The position numbers and the translations under genes were made by a program. A stretch of DNA of 64,000 bases from Akkermansiaceae bacterium (GTDB lineage Bacteria > Verrucomicrobiota > Verrucomicrobiia > Verrucomicrobiales > Akkermansiaceae): NCBI GenBank assembly GCA_028822935.1, contig JAPKCM010000007.1, positions 29,554-93,553 of the forward strand, read 5' to 3'. A model generated the notes under the pieces. That model was not told the DNA's origin, did not search any database, and worked only from the letters and a program-made list of their open reading frames with translations. Positions 61,163-64,000 of this stretch are shown here, in pieces; position 1 is the first letter of the stretch; each line of letters opens with the position of its first letter.

Positions 61163-62245
61163 ATGTCTGAGCACACAGTCCTCGCGCACGTCGACGAATA
61201 TTTGAAAGTCGGAATCGAATATGATTGTTCCGATATCCACCTTCCCGCTGGCTACCCTCCCGCGTGGCGCCGATTTGGAAACCTCTCTCCCATCTGGGAC
61301 TCTCATGCGCCCCTGGAAGCCGCAGACACCGAACGATTAGCTCGTTCGTTTCTCGATGATAAACGTTGGGAACACCTTCAGAGACTAGGGGATATCGACT
61401 TTGCCTACGCCAGTGAATTTGGACGTTTCCGCGCTTCGGTTATTAAACAGCGCTTGGGCTATGAGATCGTTTTCCGAATCATTACTACCAATATCCGAAC
61501 CATGGAAGACTTGGAGCTTCCTATCGAAAGCCTCAGGCCCCTCACGCGTTACCAAAATGGTCTCATTTTGATTACCGGATCTGTTGGTTCGGGTAAGTCC
61601 ACCACGATGGCGTCCTTGGTCGACTTCATCAATATGGACCGTGAGGATCACATTCTCACTCTGGAGGATCCCATCGAATACGTATTCGAATCGAAGGGCT
61701 GCCACGTGAATCAGCGAGAAGTCCACACGCACACGGAATCATTCCCAAAGGCACTCCGTGGCGCTCTGCGAGAAGACCCCGATATCATCATGGTGGGAGA
61801 GATGCGAGATCTCGAGACCATTTCACTAGCGCTCACTGCAGCGGAAACGGGACACCTTGTTCTCGCCACCCTTCATACTGGAAACGCCCCGCGGACCCTT
61901 GATCGGGTATTGGACGTTTTCCCTACCGATCAGCGCGCTCAAATTCGAGTCATGGTTTCGGAATCTCTTCGAGGAATCGTTTCTCAGCAACTCGTCCCCA
62001 AGGCAGATGGATCGGGGCGCGCACTTGCTCTCGAACTTCTTGTCAATACCCCTGCTGTGGGTGCCACCATCCGGGACGGTAAAACCTTCATGCTTCCCGG
62101 GATCATGCAGACCGGAAAAAATGTCGGCATGATTACCATGGATGAGTCCCTTCGAAATCTCTATATTAAGGGTGATATCACCCAAGAGGAAACTCTCTAC
62201 CGATGCGAGGATAAGGCGCAAATGAAGTCCTTTTTCCAGTCCTGA
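61163..62245 (+). CDS. PilT-type ATPase, first copy
   Basis: 360 aa, type IV pilus retraction ATPase family (PilT/PilU). Walker A reads GSVGSGKSTTMA (near residue 145), in place of the common GPTGSGKST. An Asp box (HILTLEDPIEYVF), Walker B IIMVGEMRDLETI and the His box TGHLVLATLHTGNAPRTLDR follow. The N-terminal PAS-like region begins with YDCSDIHLPAGYPPAWR. It is about 46 nt upstream of a second pilT-type gene; no pilin or pilB/pilC gene is in the window. Confidence 0.9.
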   Translation: MSEHTVLAHVDEYLKVGIEYDCSDIHLPAGYPPAWRRFGNLSPIWDSHAPLEAADTERLARSFLDDKRWEHLQRLGDIDFAYASEFGRFRASVIKQRLGYEIVFRIITTNIRTMEDLELPIESLRPLTRYQNGLILITGSVGSGKSTTMASLVDFINMDREDHILTLEDPIEYVFESKGCHVNQREVHTHTESFPKALRGALREDPDIIMVGEMRDLETISLALTAAETGHLVLATLHTGNAPRTLDRVLDVFPTDQRAQIRVMVSESLRGIVSQQLVPKADGSGRALALELLVNTPAVGATIRDGKTFMLPGIMQTGKNVGMITMDESLRNLYIKGDITQEETLYRCEDKAQMKSFFQS

Positions 62246-62290
62246 TTCACTCACTCTCTTTTCTCTTAACACACCTACATTTTCCCAGCC

Positions 62291-63400
62291 ATGGCTGAAA
62301 TCGATCGTCTTTTCCAATATCTCGTCTCTTCCGGGGGCTCCGATCTTCATCTCGCACAAGGACAGCCTCCTAAGGTCCGTGTTCACGGCGCGGTTACACC
62401 TATCGAGGGCGAGCCCGTCCTCGAAGGAGAAATCATCATGAAGCTCCTCGGAGAAATCTGTGAACCTAAAGCTTTTGAAAATTATCTCGAAACGGGAGAT
62501 CTCGACTTTGCTTACGAAATGGACGAGGAGTCTCGTTTCCGCTGCAACTACTTGAAGCAGCAAAATGGCTTAGGTGCAGTTTTCCGCCTGATTCCCACCG
62601 AGATTGCAAGCCTAGAGGATCTCAATCTACCTCTTGTGATCAAGGAATTCGGTCACATGAGATCCGGCTTGGTTCTTGTCACCGGCCCGACCGGGTCCGG
62701 GAAATCCACCTCTCTTGCGGCCCTTCTTGATTACATCAACGTTAATTTCAACCGTCACATCATCACGATCGAAGAACCGATCGAATTTGTGCACCGGAGT
62801 AAAAAATCTATCGTCAGCCAACGCGAAGTCCCTATTCAGACGCCAAGTTTTGCCGACGGGCTCCGCGCCAGTCTTCGTGAGGATGCTGACATCGTTCTGG
62901 TGGGAGAAATGCGTGACCTTGAGACGATTTCCCTCGCTTTGACTGCTGCTGAAACAGGACTGCTGGTCTTTGGCACTCTTCATACTAATAATGCACGCAA
63001 AACGGTTGACCGGATTATTGACGTGTTCCCGGCAGATCAGCAGTCTCAGGTCCGCACGATGCTCGCAGCTTCTCTTAAGGGAGTTGTCGCTCAGCTATTG
63101 TGCAAGCGCTCGGATAAGCCTGGCCGAACTGCCGTAAACGAAATCATGTTTGCCACTCCGGCGGTTTCCGCCATTATTCGTGAAGGAGCGACCCAGAAAC
63201 TTTTCGATGTCATCATCGGCGGGAAGTCGGAAGGAATGCAGTTCATGGACGAAGCGATTTGGGATAAGCTCCAACAGGGCATGATTTCCCCTCAAGAAGC
63301 CTACATGAAGGCTATCGACAAAACTCGTTTTAAAGCTTACCTTCCAGAAGAGCTAAAATCTCTTGGAGTTGCATCGGGCGAAAATCCGATGGAACACTAA
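62291..63400 (+). CDS. pilT: PilT-type ATPase, second copy
   Basis: 369 aa. Walker A is GPTGSGKSTSLAALLDY, Asp box HIITIEEPIEFVHRSKKSIV, Walker B IVLVGEMRDLETI and His box TGLLVFGTLHTNNARKTVDR. The family segment GGSDLHLAQGQPPKVRVHG starts the protein, as in canonical PilT, which it resembles more than the first copy does. The usual end with PilT-type LLVAT-like motifs is replaced by a short tail. The two genes are co-directional and likely co-transcribed. Confidence 0.9.
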   Translation: MAEIDRLFQYLVSSGGSDLHLAQGQPPKVRVHGAVTPIEGEPVLEGEIIMKLLGEICEPKAFENYLETGDLDFAYEMDEESRFRCNYLKQQNGLGAVFRLIPTEIASLEDLNLPLVIKEFGHMRSGLVLVTGPTGSGKSTSLAALLDYINVNFNRHIITIEEPIEFVHRSKKSIVSQREVPIQTPSFADGLRASLREDADIVLVGEMRDLETISLALTAAETGLLVFGTLHTNNARKTVDRIIDVFPADQQSQVRTMLAASLKGVVAQLLCKRSDKPGRTAVNEIMFATPAVSAIIREGATQKLFDVIIGGKSEGMQFMDEAIWDKLQQGMISPQEAYMKAIDKTRFKAYLPEELKSLGVASGENPMEH

Positions 63401-63519
63401 GTGATTTTCTCCAAATCAGACCCTTAGGTATTCTTCGGAATTCCGGACTATTTACTGATCCATATTGTCTTATAGATCAGTGATCGGTAGTTTCCTTTCA
63501 ACCCTCCACTGAGAAGAGA

Positions 63520-64000
63520 ATGTCTCAAAAGATTGAATTTTCCTGCCCGTCTTGTCATACGTCATTGAGGGTTCCTGCCGAAATGGCGGGAGTAAATGGC
63601 CCTTGCCCAACATGTCACAATACGATTGCCGCTCCGCATCCCCAACCGGTTGTAAAGCAGCCGATGGCAACACCTACCTTAATCACTACGCCTCCTCTCC
63701 AACAAAAAAGTGCTCCTCAGCAAAAAGCCCCAGCCCCACAGACTTCTCCAGCGATTGCTCCTGTTCAGCAAGGGGTCAACCGAACCCGACCCAACAGCCA
63801 ACCAACGCAAAGTTATCAGTCAGCGCAGAGTTCCCTCCAACCTGGCGTCATACCCGCTAGTCGACCGTTAGGAGCAACCCCGCACCAACAGCGTAACGAG
63901 AGTTCCGTTAACCCTAGGGCATTTAATGCAGCCTGTGATTCCGGATTAGGGCGTGAGAATAATGAAGCAACGACGACCCCCGTTCGGACCAAGCGTCGGA
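63520..64000 (+). CDS. Zinc-ribbon protein with Gln/Pro-rich linker (cut by window edge)
   Basis: The frame is open from ATG at 63520 to the right edge, at least 160 codons. The N-terminus is a zinc ribbon with CPSCHTSLRVPAEMAG and GPCPTCHNTI (two C-x2-C knuckles), then a long low-complexity part rich in Gln, Pro, Ala, Thr and Ser. The rest is out of view, so no function can be given; such zinc-ribbon plus disordered-linker starts often precede a membrane domain. It lies 120 nt after the second pilT-type gene. Confidence 0.75.
   Translation, partial: MSQKIEFSCPSCHTSLRVPAEMAGVNGPCPTCHNTIAAPHPQPVVKQPMATPTLITTPPLQQKSAPQQKAPAPQTSPAIAPVQQGVNRTRPNSQPTQSYQSAQSSLQPGVIPASRPLGATPHQQRNESSVNPRAFNAACDSGLGRENNEATTTPVRTKRR

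Noticed and set aside
63454..63481. Inverted repeat ACTGATC ... GATCAGT before the zinc-ribbon gene
   Set aside because: Seven-bp arms with a 14-nt spacer are too weak to call a terminator or an operator without comparison.
1..64000. CRISPR arrays, rRNA, tRNA, insertion sequences, toxin-antitoxin or restriction systems
   Set aside because: None were seen in reading the sequence; intergenic gaps are short and contain no direct-repeat arrays or recognisable RNA genes.

Overview
The window is bacterial chromosomal DNA with housekeeping gene content, most likely from the phylum Verrucomicrobiota. The main sequence evidence is a perfect TGTTC-N4-GAACA site, the LexA motif described for Verrucomicrobia, over the promoter of an imuA-imuB-dnaE2 mutagenesis cassette. 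Supporting features are BatB-BatC and BatD-BatE fusions, a GldA/GldF/GldG plus DUF4340 transporter cluster, and a beta-grasp type II glutamine synthetase. No rRNA, tRNA, CRISPR array, insertion sequence or intact prophage was seen. The assignment rests on gene content and motifs only.

Layout. 1-5.3 kb (minus): SOS mutagenesis cassette (dnaE2 cut by the left edge, imuB, imuA) followed by a 36-codon tyrosine recombinase scar. 5.5-8.7 kb: type II glutamine synthetase with a candidate sigma-54 promoter, a kinase-like/PP2C fusion, and the redox repressor Rex on the plus strand. 8.6-22.8 kb: two neighbouring VWA/DUF58 membrane modules on the minus strand, one Bat-like (DUF58, DUF4381, BatA, BatBC, BatDE) and one MoxR-led (MoxR, DUF58, BatA-like, large VWA/GATase-like protein), separated by a short sigma-70 factor gene on the plus strand. 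23-26.3 kb (plus): TrhO, PhoH, TrkA. 26.3-31.4 kb: 2-oxoglutarate dehydrogenase E1 and E2 (sucA, sucB), followed by a frameshifted RDD-family pseudogene and a short stretch without genes.

31.5-37 kb (plus): a Gld-like ABC exporter operon with a DUF4340 protein. 37-41.8 kb (minus): phosphoglucomutase, Lnt and an ArgA-type acetyltransferase. 41.8-47 kb: an RlmI-like methyltransferase, then a three-gene ferric-iron-type ABC importer. 47-52 kb: an FHA protein, then a minus-strand operon of PTS IIA-like protein, argS, proB and proA. 52.1-56.2 kb: a small lipoprotein, then nuoD-nuoE-nuoF behind a perfect 20-bp Rex operator. 56.3-64 kb: trpD, an exported M1 peptidase, a YqjD/YqjE/YqjK-like envelope operon, two PilT-type ATPases, and a zinc-ribbon protein cut by the right edge.

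Regulatory links. The rex gene at 8 kb and the Rex operator at 52.6 kb suggest that NADH/NAD+ sensing controls complex I expression. LexA is expected to control the mutagenesis cassette, and sigma-54 may control nitrogen assimilation through glutamine synthetase. The most unusual protein-level signal is a short repeat of about 21-24 residues (I-x-P-P-S-x-A-x-I ... Y-x-S-x-D) in the N-terminal extensions of two unrelated proteins, MoxR and NuoE.
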